Origin: Roseomonas sp.
GTDB lineage: Bacteria; Pseudomonadota; Alphaproteobacteria; Acetobacterales; Acetobacteraceae
Direction of reading: 5' to 3'
DNA length: 38,083 nucleotides
Assembly (NCBI GenBank): GCA_020249285.1
Contig: JADCFX010000079.1
Location: forward strand, 1 to 38,083
Of this stretch, positions 31,588 to 38,083 are shown one piece after another; position 1 is the stretch's first letter; every line of letters starts with the position of its first letter. The position numbers and the translations under genes were made by a program. The notes beneath the pieces were generated by a model. The model was not told the DNA's origin. It saw only the letters and a list, made by a program, of their open reading frames with translations, and did no database searches.

Positions 31588-32457
31588 TCAAGTCTTTCTG
31601 TCTTTGCCGGAGACCGCAACCAGCACCCCACTGATCGCGATCACAACCATGCCAAGAAGGGTAATGCCATCCGGCGCATCGCCAAAGACCAGCACGCCCG
31701 CCACCACCGCCCAGATCATCTGCGTATAGGAAAGCGGTGCCAGCAGGCTGGCCGGCGCACGCGCAAAGGCCAGCACCAGAAGCCCATGGGATGCACCGCC
31801 AAGCAGCCCCAGCAGCACCAAGGCCACCCAATCAAGCGCACTCGGCCAGACCCAAACAAAGGGTAGCGAGGCCGATGTCAGCAGCGTCGCGGCAAAAGAT
31901 GTATGCAGGATGGTTGTGCGGGTATCGTCCAAAGTGGCGAGTTTACGGGTCAGGATCTGATAGACGGCGAAAAGCGCGGCAGCACCGAGCGGCAGCAGCA
32001 TGGCCCAATGCGCGGGCTCCCCGGCGAATAGAAAGGGCGGGCGGAGCAGGATCACCACGCCGGCAAAGCCAAGCCCCATGCCAAACCAGCGCCAGGGGCT
32101 GATCTTCTCGCCCAGCCAAACGGCCGCCAGCGCCAGGGTGAAAAGCGGGGACGCAAAGCCCACCGCGGTCGCATCCGCGAGCGGGATATGCACAAGGGCC
32201 GAGGAAAATAGGAAATTGCACGCCGCCAGCAGCATGCTGCGAATGGTTTGCAGCCCAGGTGCGCGGGACCGCCAGGGGAGGCTGCCCGTAATCAGCCGCA
32301 TGGCGATGGTGACGGCGATAAAGCTGAACAGAAAGCGCGCCCACATCAGTTGCGGCACGGCGAAGCTGAGGGTCATCAGCTTCAGCAGCGTATCCATGGC
32401 GACAAACAGCGCCAGCGCCAAAAGCTGCAACAGGACGCCGGCAAGGACAGTATTCAT
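31588..32457 (-). CDS. EamA/DMT-family transporter
   Basis: A 289-residue integral membrane protein with about ten hydrophobic segments in two homologous halves, the usual EamA (drug/metabolite transporter) layout. Examples are LLQLLALALFVAMDTLLK at the N-terminus, LGFAGVVILLRPPFLF in the first half and VVAGVLVFGDAPDG-ITLLGMVVIAISGVLVAV at the end. Family members export amino acids, nucleosides or other metabolites; the substrate is not readable. The gene is preceded on the same strand by the gcrA terminator, so it has its own promoter, probably in the 28-base gap or inside the terminator region. It ends 115 bases before pmtA-like. Confidence 0.9.
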   Translation of the reverse strand: MNTVLAGVLLQLLALALFVAMDTLLKLMTLSFAVPQLMWARFLFSFIAVTIAMRLITGSLPWRSRAPGLQTIRSMLLAACNFLFSSALVHIPLADATAVGFASPLFTLALAAVWLGEKISPWRWFGMGLGFAGVVILLRPPFLFAGEPAHWAMLLPLGAAALFAVYQILTRKLATLDDTRTTILHTSFAATLLTSASLPFVWVWPSALDWVALVLLGLLGGASHGLLVLAFARAPASLLAPLSYTQMIWAVVAGVLVFGDAPDGITLLGMVVIAISGVLVAVSGKDRKT

Positions 32458-32485
32458 GGCCGCCCTGTAGCCCGGTTGCTCACAT

Positions 32486-32520
32486 AAAAAAACGGGATGA
32501 CTGCTCGGCAGTCACCCCGT
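32486..32520 (-). terminator. Intrinsic terminator of gcrA
   Basis: Read on the minus strand, a 13-base stem (ACGGGGTGACTGC, then GCAGTCATCCCGT) closes a 3-base loop and runs straight into a T-tract of seven. The only irregular pair is G-U on the minus strand but A-C on the plus strand, so the hairpin is fully paired only in minus-strand RNA. This is the clearest Rho-independent terminator in the window and lies 22 bases past the gcrA stop. Confidence 0.93.
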
Positions 32521-32542
32521 CTTGCTTATACTTGGGAAGGTC

Positions 32543-33046
32543 TCAGGCCGCGTCTTCGCGGCGTTCCTTCTCGCGCGGCTTCACATAGGCAATGGCGGCA
32601 TGTTCCGCGCAATAGGGCTTGCCGGACATGGGATCGCCCTCACAGAAGCGGAATTCCGGGGTGCCGGGCTCCCCGATCGGCCAGCAGCAGGTCCGGGACC
32701 CACCAAGGCGCGGGCGCGGTGGCGCCGGGTTGCGGATGGCGGCTGGGGGCGGGGCCACCAGCACCACCGGCGCGGCTTGTGGGGCCGGGGCCTGCGGGCG
32801 CATGACTGGCGCGCTTGGCATTGGCCGGGCGACAGGCGCCTGACGGGGCGGGCGCGGGCTTGGCGTGGTGCGCCTTTCCTGCGGGTCACGCCGGATCGGG
32901 CTTGGCCGAGATGACAGGTTCAACCGATGCGCCTTGCCCACCACGGCATTTTTTGAAATGCCCATGCGGCGACCGATTTCCGCCGTCGAAAGCCCTTCGG
33001 CCCAGAAGGCGCGTAGCCGCTCAATCGCTTCTTGCGTCCAATCCAT
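32543..33046 (-). CDS. gcrA: GcrA cell-cycle regulator
   Basis: A 167-residue GcrA-family protein. The N-terminal DNA-binding helix-turn-helix reads MDWTQEAIERLRAF-WAEGLSTAEIGRRMGISKNAVVGKAHRLNL (residues 1-44), almost a consensus. A long Pro/Ala-rich linker (about 48-105) leads to the C-terminal Cys-containing sigma70-binding domain (CCWPIGEPGTPEF, FCEGDPMSGKPYC). In alphaproteobacteria GcrA binds sigma70 and promoters methylated by CcrM at GANTC and controls cell-division genes. The start at 33046 matches the conserved MDWT beginning and has AGGGGG about 8 bases upstream; an in-frame extension to 33196 has no support. A strong terminator follows. Confidence 0.96.
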   Translation of the reverse strand: MDWTQEAIERLRAFWAEGLSTAEIGRRMGISKNAVVGKAHRLNLSSRPSPIRRDPQERRTTPSPRPPRQAPVARPMPSAPVMRPQAPAPQAAPVVLVAPPPAAIRNPAPPRPRLGGSRTCCWPIGEPGTPEFRFCEGDPMSGKPYCAEHAAIAYVKPREKERREDAA

Positions 33047-33213
33047 GAAGAACCCCCTTTGATCTCCCCAACACAAGATACGGTAGGGAAAAGGGGGCGG
33101 ACACACAAGTTCTATGAAGCGTCGCGCCAAAGAAATCTGTGGAAAACCCCCGATTCGCCCTTGCCAGCGGGGTTCTTGGGGGCTCCGATGGGGCATGCAG
33201 ACAGGCTTTTCAG

Positions 33214-34551
33214 GTGCGACTCGGCGGCTTTCCCGTGACTAGCGGGGCAGGGCGCCTGCGCCAAATCCTCGCCCTCGCGGCACCAACCAGCTTGCTGGCG
33301 GCAACGCAGGTGGTCGCGCAATTGATCGAGCCCTGGCTCGCGGCGCGGCAGGGCCAGGCGGCTTTGGCGGGCTGGGCGGTGGTGCTGCCTTTCACACTGC
33401 TGCTGTCCCAAATGTCAGCCGGCGCCATGGGGGGCGGTGTGGTCTCCGCCATTGCGCGCGCCTTGGGCGGCGGGAAGCGGGATGAAGCGGCGGCGCTGGC
33501 GGCCCATGCGCTGATCATCGCCTGCGCGGGTGCGGCGCTTTTCGCCCTGCCTTTTCTGATCTTTCCACGCGCGATCCTGGGCCTGATCGGCGGCGCGGGG
33601 GCGGCCGAGGCCGGCGCCGCCTATGCCGCCTGGACCTTCGGTGCCGGCGCGCTGCCGGCCTGGATGGCGAATACCTTGGCGTCCATCCTGCGCGGTGGCG
33701 GGCGCCATGCCCTGGCGGCACGGGGCGTGGTGGGCGGGTGGCTGATCTTTCCGCCGCTTGCTTGGGCTTTCATGGAACCGCTCGGGCTCGGCTTGCCCGG
33801 CGCCGGCATGGCCTTCGCGCTCAGCATGACTGCTTCCGCGCTGATCATGGCCTTTGTGGTGCTGCGCGGCGGTGCAGGTTTTGTGCCGGATTTTGGCGCG
33901 CCGCTCAGCCGCGCGCTGTTTAGGCGCATTCTGGCGGTGGGGCTGGTTGCCTGCGTGATGGCAACGCTGGCCAATCTGGCCACCATCCTGGTCACGGCGC
34001 GCATCGCCGCTTTCGGCCCGGCGGCGATTGCGGCCTATGGCATTTCAGCGCGCATGGAATTCCTGATGATACCGCTGGCTTTCGGCATAGGCTCCGCCCT
34101 CACAGCCCTGGTCGGGCGCGCGGTTGGCGCGGGCGATTGGGATGAGGCGCGGCGCATCGCCTGGACTGGCGGCGCTTTGGCCTTTGCGATCACGGGCGTG
34201 ATTGGCTTTGGCATCGCCCTTTTCCCCGCCCAGGTGGCGGCGGCCTTCGCCAGCGACGCTGCTGTGGCGGTAATTGCGACGGAGGCGCTTGGCATCATTG
34301 GCTGGGCCTTGCCCGGTTTCGGCCTGGGCATGGCGCTTTACTTCGCCGCCATGGGTGCAGGGCGGATGCGCTGGCCGGTGGCCGCGGCAGTCACGCGCGT
34401 GGGGCTTGCCGTGCTGGGGGGCGCCTTGCTGATGGATGTGGTGGGGCTTGGGCTGACGGGGCAGTTTGTTGCCGTCGCACTTGGCATCACCGCTTATGGG
34501 CTGATTTGCGCGCTTGCCGTGCGGCCTGGGGTTTGGCCGGGCAAAATCTGA
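33214..34551 (+). CDS. MATE-family multidrug/metabolite exporter
   Basis: An integral membrane protein of about 445 residues with roughly 12 hydrophobic segments in two halves, the MATE layout. Typical stretches are [18 protein letters not shown] at the N-terminus, [15 protein letters not shown], and the second-half repeats [30 protein letters not shown] proteins use Na+ or H+ gradients to export cationic drugs or metabolites. The start is uncertain: no in-frame ATG exists near the N-terminus, and GTGs at 33139, 33214 and 33235 are possible. I chose 33214 because it leaves a normal short cytoplasmic tail and has AGG eight bases upstream. The stop codon abuts copy C of the dispersed repeat. 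Confidence 0.85.
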   Translation: MRLGGFPVTSGAGRLRQILALAAPTSLLAATQVVAQLIEPWLAARQGQAALAGWAVVLPFTLLLSQMSAGAMGGGVVSAIARALGGGKRDEAAALAAHALIIACAGAALFALPFLIFPRAILGLIGGAGAAEAGAAYAAWTFGAGALPAWMANTLASILRGGGRHALAARGVVGGWLIFPPLAWAFMEPLGLGLPGAGMAFALSMTASALIMAFVVLRGGAGFVPDFGAPLSRALFRRILAVGLVACVMATLANLATILVTARIAAFGPAAIAAYGISARMEFLMIPLAFGIGSALTALVGRAVGAGDWDEARRIAWTGGALAFAITGVIGFGIALFPAQVAAAFASDAAVAVIATEALGIIGWALPGFGLGMALYFAAMGAGRMRWPVAAAVTRVGLAVLGGALLMDVVGLGLTGQFVAVALGITAYGLICALAVRPGVWPGKI

Positions 34552-34599
34552 GCATTTTCAAGCTAAGTGGGCTCACTTGGCGGCTCGGAAAATGCGACC
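34552..34599 (+). repeat. Dispersed nested-palindrome repeat, copy C
   Basis: It starts on the base after the MATE stop codon, in the same orientation relative to its gene as copies A and B. The outer pair GCATTTTC/GAAAATGC is perfect. The inner stem is CTAAGTG-GGCT-CACTTGG, so one C-G pair became U-G while the stem is kept, and the loop changed from GAAT to GGCT. It matches copy B at 45 of 48 positions. The remainder up to alaS (34600-34724) is GC-rich, with no gene seen; it presumably holds the alaS promoter. Confidence 0.88.
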
Positions 34600-34724
34600 C
34601 AGCAAACAAGCCGAGCCGTTCTGCCGCGCGCCGGCGCGGCGATACGGCGAGGCCGCCCCTTCACGCGCGGGGCGCTGCGCGCTACCTCTCCGCACTTCGA
34701 AAACGTGGACCCGATGGGCGAAAC

Positions 34725-37373
34725 ATGACCAGCAGCAATGATATTCGTGCGACCTTCCTGGATTACTTCCGCCGCAATGGCCACGAAGTCGTGGAAAGCA
34801 GCCCGCTGGTGCCGCGCAATGATCCCACGCTGATGTTCGCCAATTCCGGCATGGTCCAGTTTAAGAATGTCTTCACCGGCCAGGAAAAGCGCCCCTATTC
34901 CCGCGCCACCTCGGCGCAGAAATCCGTCCGCGCCGGGGGCAAGCACAACGACCTTGATAATGTCGGCTATACCGCGCGGCATCACACGTTTTTCGAAATG
35001 CTCGGCAATTTCTCCTTCGGGGATTACTTCAAGGAACAAGCCATCCCCTATGCCTGGGAATTGCTGACCAAGGATTTCGCGCTGCCCAAGGACCGGCTGC
35101 TGGTGACCGTCTATTCAGAAGATGAAGACGCTGCCGATATCTGGAAAAAGGTCGCGGGGATTGGCGATGATCGCATCATCCGCATCCCGACCTCCGACAA
35201 TTTCTGGCGCATGGGGGACACCGGCCCCTGCGGCCCTTGTTCCGAGATTTTCTTCGACCATGGCGACAAGATTTTCGGCGGCCCGCCTGGCAGCGTCGAT
35301 CAGGATGGGGACCGCTTCATCGAAATCTGGAACCTGGTTTTCATGCAGTTCCTGGAAGAACCTGCCGGCACGCGCAACCCGCTGCCGCGGCCTTCCATTG
35401 ATACCGGCATGGGGCTGGAACGCTTCGCCGCCATTCTGCAAGGCAAGCACGACAATTACGACACGGACACTCTGCGCGCGATCATCCTGGCAAGTGCGGA
35501 AGCGACCAGCCAAGACCCGGATGGGCCGTTCCGGTCCAGCCACCGCGTGGTGGCGGATCATTTGCGCGCCGGCGCCTTTTTGATTGCCGATGGCGTGCTG
35601 CCTTCCAATGAAGGCCGCGGCTATGTGCTGCGCCGCATCCTGCGCCGCGCCATGCGCCACGCCCATATGATGGGATCGCGTGAGCCCTTGATGCATCGCA
35701 TCCTGCCGTCGCTGATCCGGCAAATGGGCACGGCCTATCCGGAATTGGTGCGCGCGGAGGCGCTGATTTCGGAGACGCTGCGGCTTGAGGAAACGCGCTT
35801 CCGTTCCCTGCTGGAACGCGGCCTGCACCTTTTGGCGGAGGAAACCGGCAAGCTTGGGTCAAACCAGACCCTGCCCGGCGAGGTTGCTTTCCGGCTTTAC
35901 GATACTTTCGGCTTCCCCCTGGACCTGACGCAGGATGCTTTGCGCGGCGAAGGCCGTGCGGTGGATGTGGAAGGCTTCAACGCCGCCATGGCTGAACAGA
36001 AGCGCCGCGCCCGCGCGGCCTGGGCCGGCAGCGGGGAAGCGGCGACTGAAAGCCTCTGGTTCGATGTGCAGGAAAAGATCGGCGCCAGCGAGTTCCTTGG
36101 CTATTCCACCGAAGTTGCCGAGGGCGAAATCACCGCGCTGGTCGTGGATGGCAAGGTGGTGGATCACGCTGCGGTTGGCAGCGAAGTGGCGGTGCTGCTG
36201 AACCAGACGCCGTTCTATGCCGAAAGCGGCGGCCAGGTGGGCGATACGGGTGTTATTGTCGCGGGCGATGCCTGCCGGATCGAAATCCGCGATACGCAGA
36301 AGAAGCTCGGCAATCTTTTTGTGCATCTGGGCAAGGTTGTGCATGGCGAAGCCAAGCCCGGCATGGCGGTGACGGCCGCGGTGGAGCATGCGCGCCGGTC
36401 CAATATCCGCGCGCATCATTCGGCGACGCATTTGCTGCATGAGGCTTTGCGCCGGCGTTTGGGCACGCATGTCGCGCAGAAGGGCAGCTTGAATGCGCCG
36501 GATCGGCTGCGCTTTGATGTCTCCCACAATAAGCCCATGGAAGCCGAAGAGCTTGCCTGGGTGGAGGCGGAGGTGAATGCCCGCATTCGCGAAAATGCCG
36601 AGGTGATCACGCGGTTGATGACACCGGAAGCGGCGGTGGAAGCCGGCGCCATGGCGCTGTTTGGCGAAAAATACGGCGAGGAAGTGCGCGTGGTTGGCAT
36701 GGGGCATGACCCGGCGGCAACCGAAAAGCACGGCGTCTATTCGCTTGAACTTTGCGGCGGCACGCATGTGCGGCGCACCGGCGATATCGGCCTGTTCAAG
36801 ATTATTGCCGAAGGCGCCGTCAGCGCCGGCGTGCGGCGCGTGGAAGCCGTGACGGGTGATGCGGCGTTGGCTTACATCAATGAAATGGAAGAAAGCCTGA
36901 CGGCGGCAGCGGCTGTCTTGAAGGCGCAGCCAGGCGAATTGGCCGGGCGCATCGCGGCACTTGTCGAAGAACGGCGCAAGCTGGAACGCGATGTGGCGGA
37001 GCTTCGCAAGAAGCTCGCGACCGGTGGCGGCGGGGCGGAGATTGAGGAAGTGGCCGGGCTGCGGCTTTCGCTGCGTGATCTTGGTGAAGTGCCGCCGCGC
37101 GATTTGAAGGGCCTGGCTGAGGCCATTCTGAAGGGCGGCAGCACCGATGTTGTGGCGCTGATCAGCACGGCGGAAGGCAAGGCGAGTATCGTTGTTGCCG
37201 TGGCTGAAGCTGCCAAGGGCCGCGCCGATGCGGTGGCGCTGGTGCGCGCGGCCTCAGCGGCTGTGGGCGGCAAGGGCGGTGGCGGGCGGCCCGATATGGC
37301 GCAGGCTGGCGGGCCGGACGCGGCGAAGGCGGCAGAAGCGCTGGCGGCGGTGAAGGCGGCTTTGGCGGGGTAG
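34725..37373 (+). CDS. alaS: Alanyl-tRNA synthetase
   Basis: An 882-residue class II synthetase of normal length. It joins alanine to tRNA-Ala and edits mischarged Ser/Gly. The catalytic domain begins with [17 protein letters not shown] (residues 36-52) and [17 protein letters not shown] (motif 2 region, 86-102). The editing domain holds the zinc ligands His565/His569 ([17 protein letters not shown]) and Cys677/His681 ([14 protein letters not shown]). A C-terminal C-Ala domain with a coiled-coil stretch ([19 protein letters not shown]) ends in [16 protein letters not shown], typical of AlaRS. The start at 34725 matches the conserved S-x-x-IRxxFLDYF beginning; a longer frame to 34506 overlaps the MATE gene and repeat. 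Confidence 0.98.
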   Translation: MTSSNDIRATFLDYFRRNGHEVVESSPLVPRNDPTLMFANSGMVQFKNVFTGQEKRPYSRATSAQKSVRAGGKHNDLDNVGYTARHHTFFEMLGNFSFGDYFKEQAIPYAWELLTKDFALPKDRLLVTVYSEDEDAADIWKKVAGIGDDRIIRIPTSDNFWRMGDTGPCGPCSEIFFDHGDKIFGGPPGSVDQDGDRFIEIWNLVFMQFLEEPAGTRNPLPRPSIDTGMGLERFAAILQGKHDNYDTDTLRAIILASAEATSQDPDGPFRSSHRVVADHLRAGAFLIADGVLPSNEGRGYVLRRILRRAMRHAHMMGSREPLMHRILPSLIRQMGTAYPELVRAEALISETLRLEETRFRSLLERGLHLLAEETGKLGSNQTLPGEVAFRLYDTFGFPLDLTQDALRGEGRAVDVEGFNAAMAEQKRRARAAWAGSGEAATESLWFDVQEKIGASEFLGYSTEVAEGEITALVVDGKVVDHAAVGSEVAVLLNQTPFYAESGGQVGDTGVIVAGDACRIEIRDTQKKLGNLFVHLGKVVHGEAKPGMAVTAAVEHARRSNIRAHHSATHLLHEALRRRLGTHVAQKGSLNAPDRLRFDVSHNKPMEAEELAWVEAEVNARIRENAEVITRLMTPEAAVEAGAMALFGEKYGEEVRVVGMGHDPAATEKHGVYSLELCGGTHVRRTGDIGLFKIIAEGAVSAGVRRVEAVTGDAALAYINEMEESLTAAAAVLKAQPGELAGRIAALVEERRKLERDVAELRKKLATGGGGAEIEEVAGLRLSLRDLGEVPPRDLKGLAEAILKGGSTDVVALISTAEGKASIVVAVAEAAKGRADAVALVRAASAAVGGKGGGGRPDMAQAGGPDAAKAAEALAAVKAALAG

Positions 37374-37399
37374 GTGTTCGCGCCCTGGCCCTTCGCGCC

Positions 37400-37999
37400 A
37401 TGAGCAATCTTCGGATCGGCATTGACCTGTCGCATGCTGAACGCAACGCGATTGCGCTGCGGGAAAGGCTCATCGCGCTTCGCGCCAAATACGCGCTTAG
37501 CCCTTACGAATATTGCAAGGAGGTCAGCATAGCGCCGGGGGTGCTCCCTTACAGTCACCCGGTGATCAGGCTGAACACTGCCTTGATTACCGAAACTGCC
37601 TTGCTGGCATGCTATATCCACGAGCAGATGCATTGGTATGTCACCTGGTATTCCCACAAGCATACCGACAAGTGGCGTAGTGTGTGGACAGCACTCGAAC
37701 AACGCTATCCCGAACCACCCATCGGGCGCGGTGAGGGCGCCGATACGCTTGCCTCAACGCATCTGCACCTGATCGTGAATTGGCTGGAAATTGAGGCGCT
37801 CAGCAATCTGATTGGCGCGGAAGCCGCGCGGGCGCATGTTGTGCAACTGCATTATTATCGCTGGATTTATGCAACCGTCCTGAGGGATTGGGAGGCATTG
37901 AAGCGGCTTTACGCGTCTCATCAGCTAGTGCCTATCCTCCCGGCCCATGAAATGAGCCCGGAGGATCTTGCCCTTGCAGCGCGGCTTGATGAAGCGTGA
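37400..37999 (+). CDS. Unrecognised protein with an HExxH motif
   Basis: A 199-residue protein that I cannot place in a family. It contains HEQMH at residues 74-78 inside a hydrophobic helix (LLACYIHEQMHWYVTWY), the pattern of zinc metallopeptidases, and a later NWLEIEAL with Glu130/Glu132 that could supply a third ligand. It has no signal peptide or clear membrane span, and several Tyr/Trp/His-rich stretches (YSHKHTDKW, LHYYRWIY). Its context is alaS 26 bases upstream, with no obvious functional link. Base composition looks less GC-rich than its neighbours by eye. A metal-dependent peptidase is only a hypothesis. Confidence 0.72.
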   Translation: MSNLRIGIDLSHAERNAIALRERLIALRAKYALSPYEYCKEVSIAPGVLPYSHPVIRLNTALITETALLACYIHEQMHWYVTWYSHKHTDKWRSVWTALEQRYPEPPIGRGEGADTLASTHLHLIVNWLEIEALSNLIGAEAARAHVVQLHYYRWIYATVLRDWEALKRLYASHQLVPILPAHEMSPEDLALAARLDEA

Positions 38000-38015
38000 G
38001 AAAGGTGAAGGCGCC

Positions 38016-38083
38016 CTACATCTCACAAAGCGTCAGCGTCCGGCCTTCGATCAGCGGCGCATAGGCATCGCGCACCTTGGCGA
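38016..38083 (-). CDS. 3' end of an unidentified minus-strand gene
   Basis: From the right edge a minus-strand frame reads AKVRDAYAPLIEGRTLTLCEM and stops with TAG at 38016-38018. The ordinary composition and position, 16 bases from the convergent gene ending at 37999, suggest a real gene whose main part is outside the window. Twenty-one residues are too few for a family assignment. Confidence 0.55.
   Translation of the reverse strand, partial: AKVRDAYAPLIEGRTLTLCEM

Noticed and set aside
33047..33222. GANTC sites (33152-33156 and 33218-33222) upstream of gcrA as CcrM/GcrA control sites
   Set aside because: Two matches in this length are not clearly above chance and no promoter elements could be tied to them.
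34506..34724. In-frame N-terminal extension of alaS
   Set aside because: It runs through the MATE gene end and repeat copy C, and AlaRS homologues begin at the residue encoded at 34725.
1..38083. CRISPR array, transposon ends, tRNA/rRNA genes or prophage
   Set aside because: No regular spacer-repeat series, transposase, cloverleaf or rRNA-like segment was seen on either strand by reading.

Overview
The window looks like chromosome from a high-GC alphaproteobacterium, most plausibly Acetobacteraceae (Roseomonas-like). The evidence is a GcrA cell-cycle regulator, an alphaproteobacterial-type LexA box (GTTC-N7-GTTC) in front of an imuA-imuB-dnaE2 cassette, a Rhodobacter-type phosphatidylethanolamine methyltransferase, a Bug/TctC solute-binding protein and several acyl-CoA/CoA-transferase genes. 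The family placement is inference from gene content only. No rRNA, tRNA, CRISPR array, transposase or phage gene was seen, and no gene-free stretch exceeds about 220 bases.

Layout. 1-4.1 kb: 3' part of an acyl-CoA dehydrogenase and a Bug-type binding protein (+), then on the minus strand an amidase with an AtzG/GatC-like small partner and a periplasmic BOF (YgiW-like) protein. 4.2-9.7 kb: SOS mutagenesis cassette imuA-imuB-dnaE2, three genes joined by ATGA overlaps behind one LexA box. 9.75-10.85 kb (-): enolase-superfamily (mandelate racemase-like) enzyme. 10.97-15.5 kb (+): seven tightly packed genes: transglutaminase-like and C39-like thiol enzymes, an outer-membrane barrel, fdhD, mobA, a 41-residue membrane peptide and a lipoprotein, closed by a strong hairpin. 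15.55-17.6 kb: divergent CaiB-type CoA transferase and enoyl-CoA hydratase-like protein. 17.6-23.0 kb (-): Tat-type amidohydrolase, an unrecognised 396-residue protein and a DsbD/ScsB thiol-disulfide protein. 23.1-30.8 kb (+): small Cys-rich secreted protein, HrpB helicase, DegP-like protease, OmpR-type regulator plus histidine kinase, a small secreted protein and an aminotransferase. 30.8-33.0 kb (-): PmtA-like methyltransferase, EamA transporter, GcrA with a clear intrinsic terminator. 33.2-38.0 kb (+): MATE exporter, alaS, and an unrecognised HExxH protein. A partial minus-strand gene runs off the right end.

How the genes work together. The imu cassette is a coherent damage-tolerance unit. 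fdhD and mobA both serve molybdenum-enzyme maturation. The amidase/AtzG-like pair and the protease/two-component set are likely functional pairs. The acyl-CoA dehydrogenase, CoA transferase and hydratase-like gene suggest catabolism of organic acids, with the Bug protein as a candidate uptake component.

The most unusual non-coding signal is a 48-bp nested palindrome present three times. Each copy sits immediately after a stop codon and in the same orientation relative to that gene, and its central stem is kept by a wobble pair where the sequence varies. It looks like a dispersed 3'-end RNA or terminator-like element.
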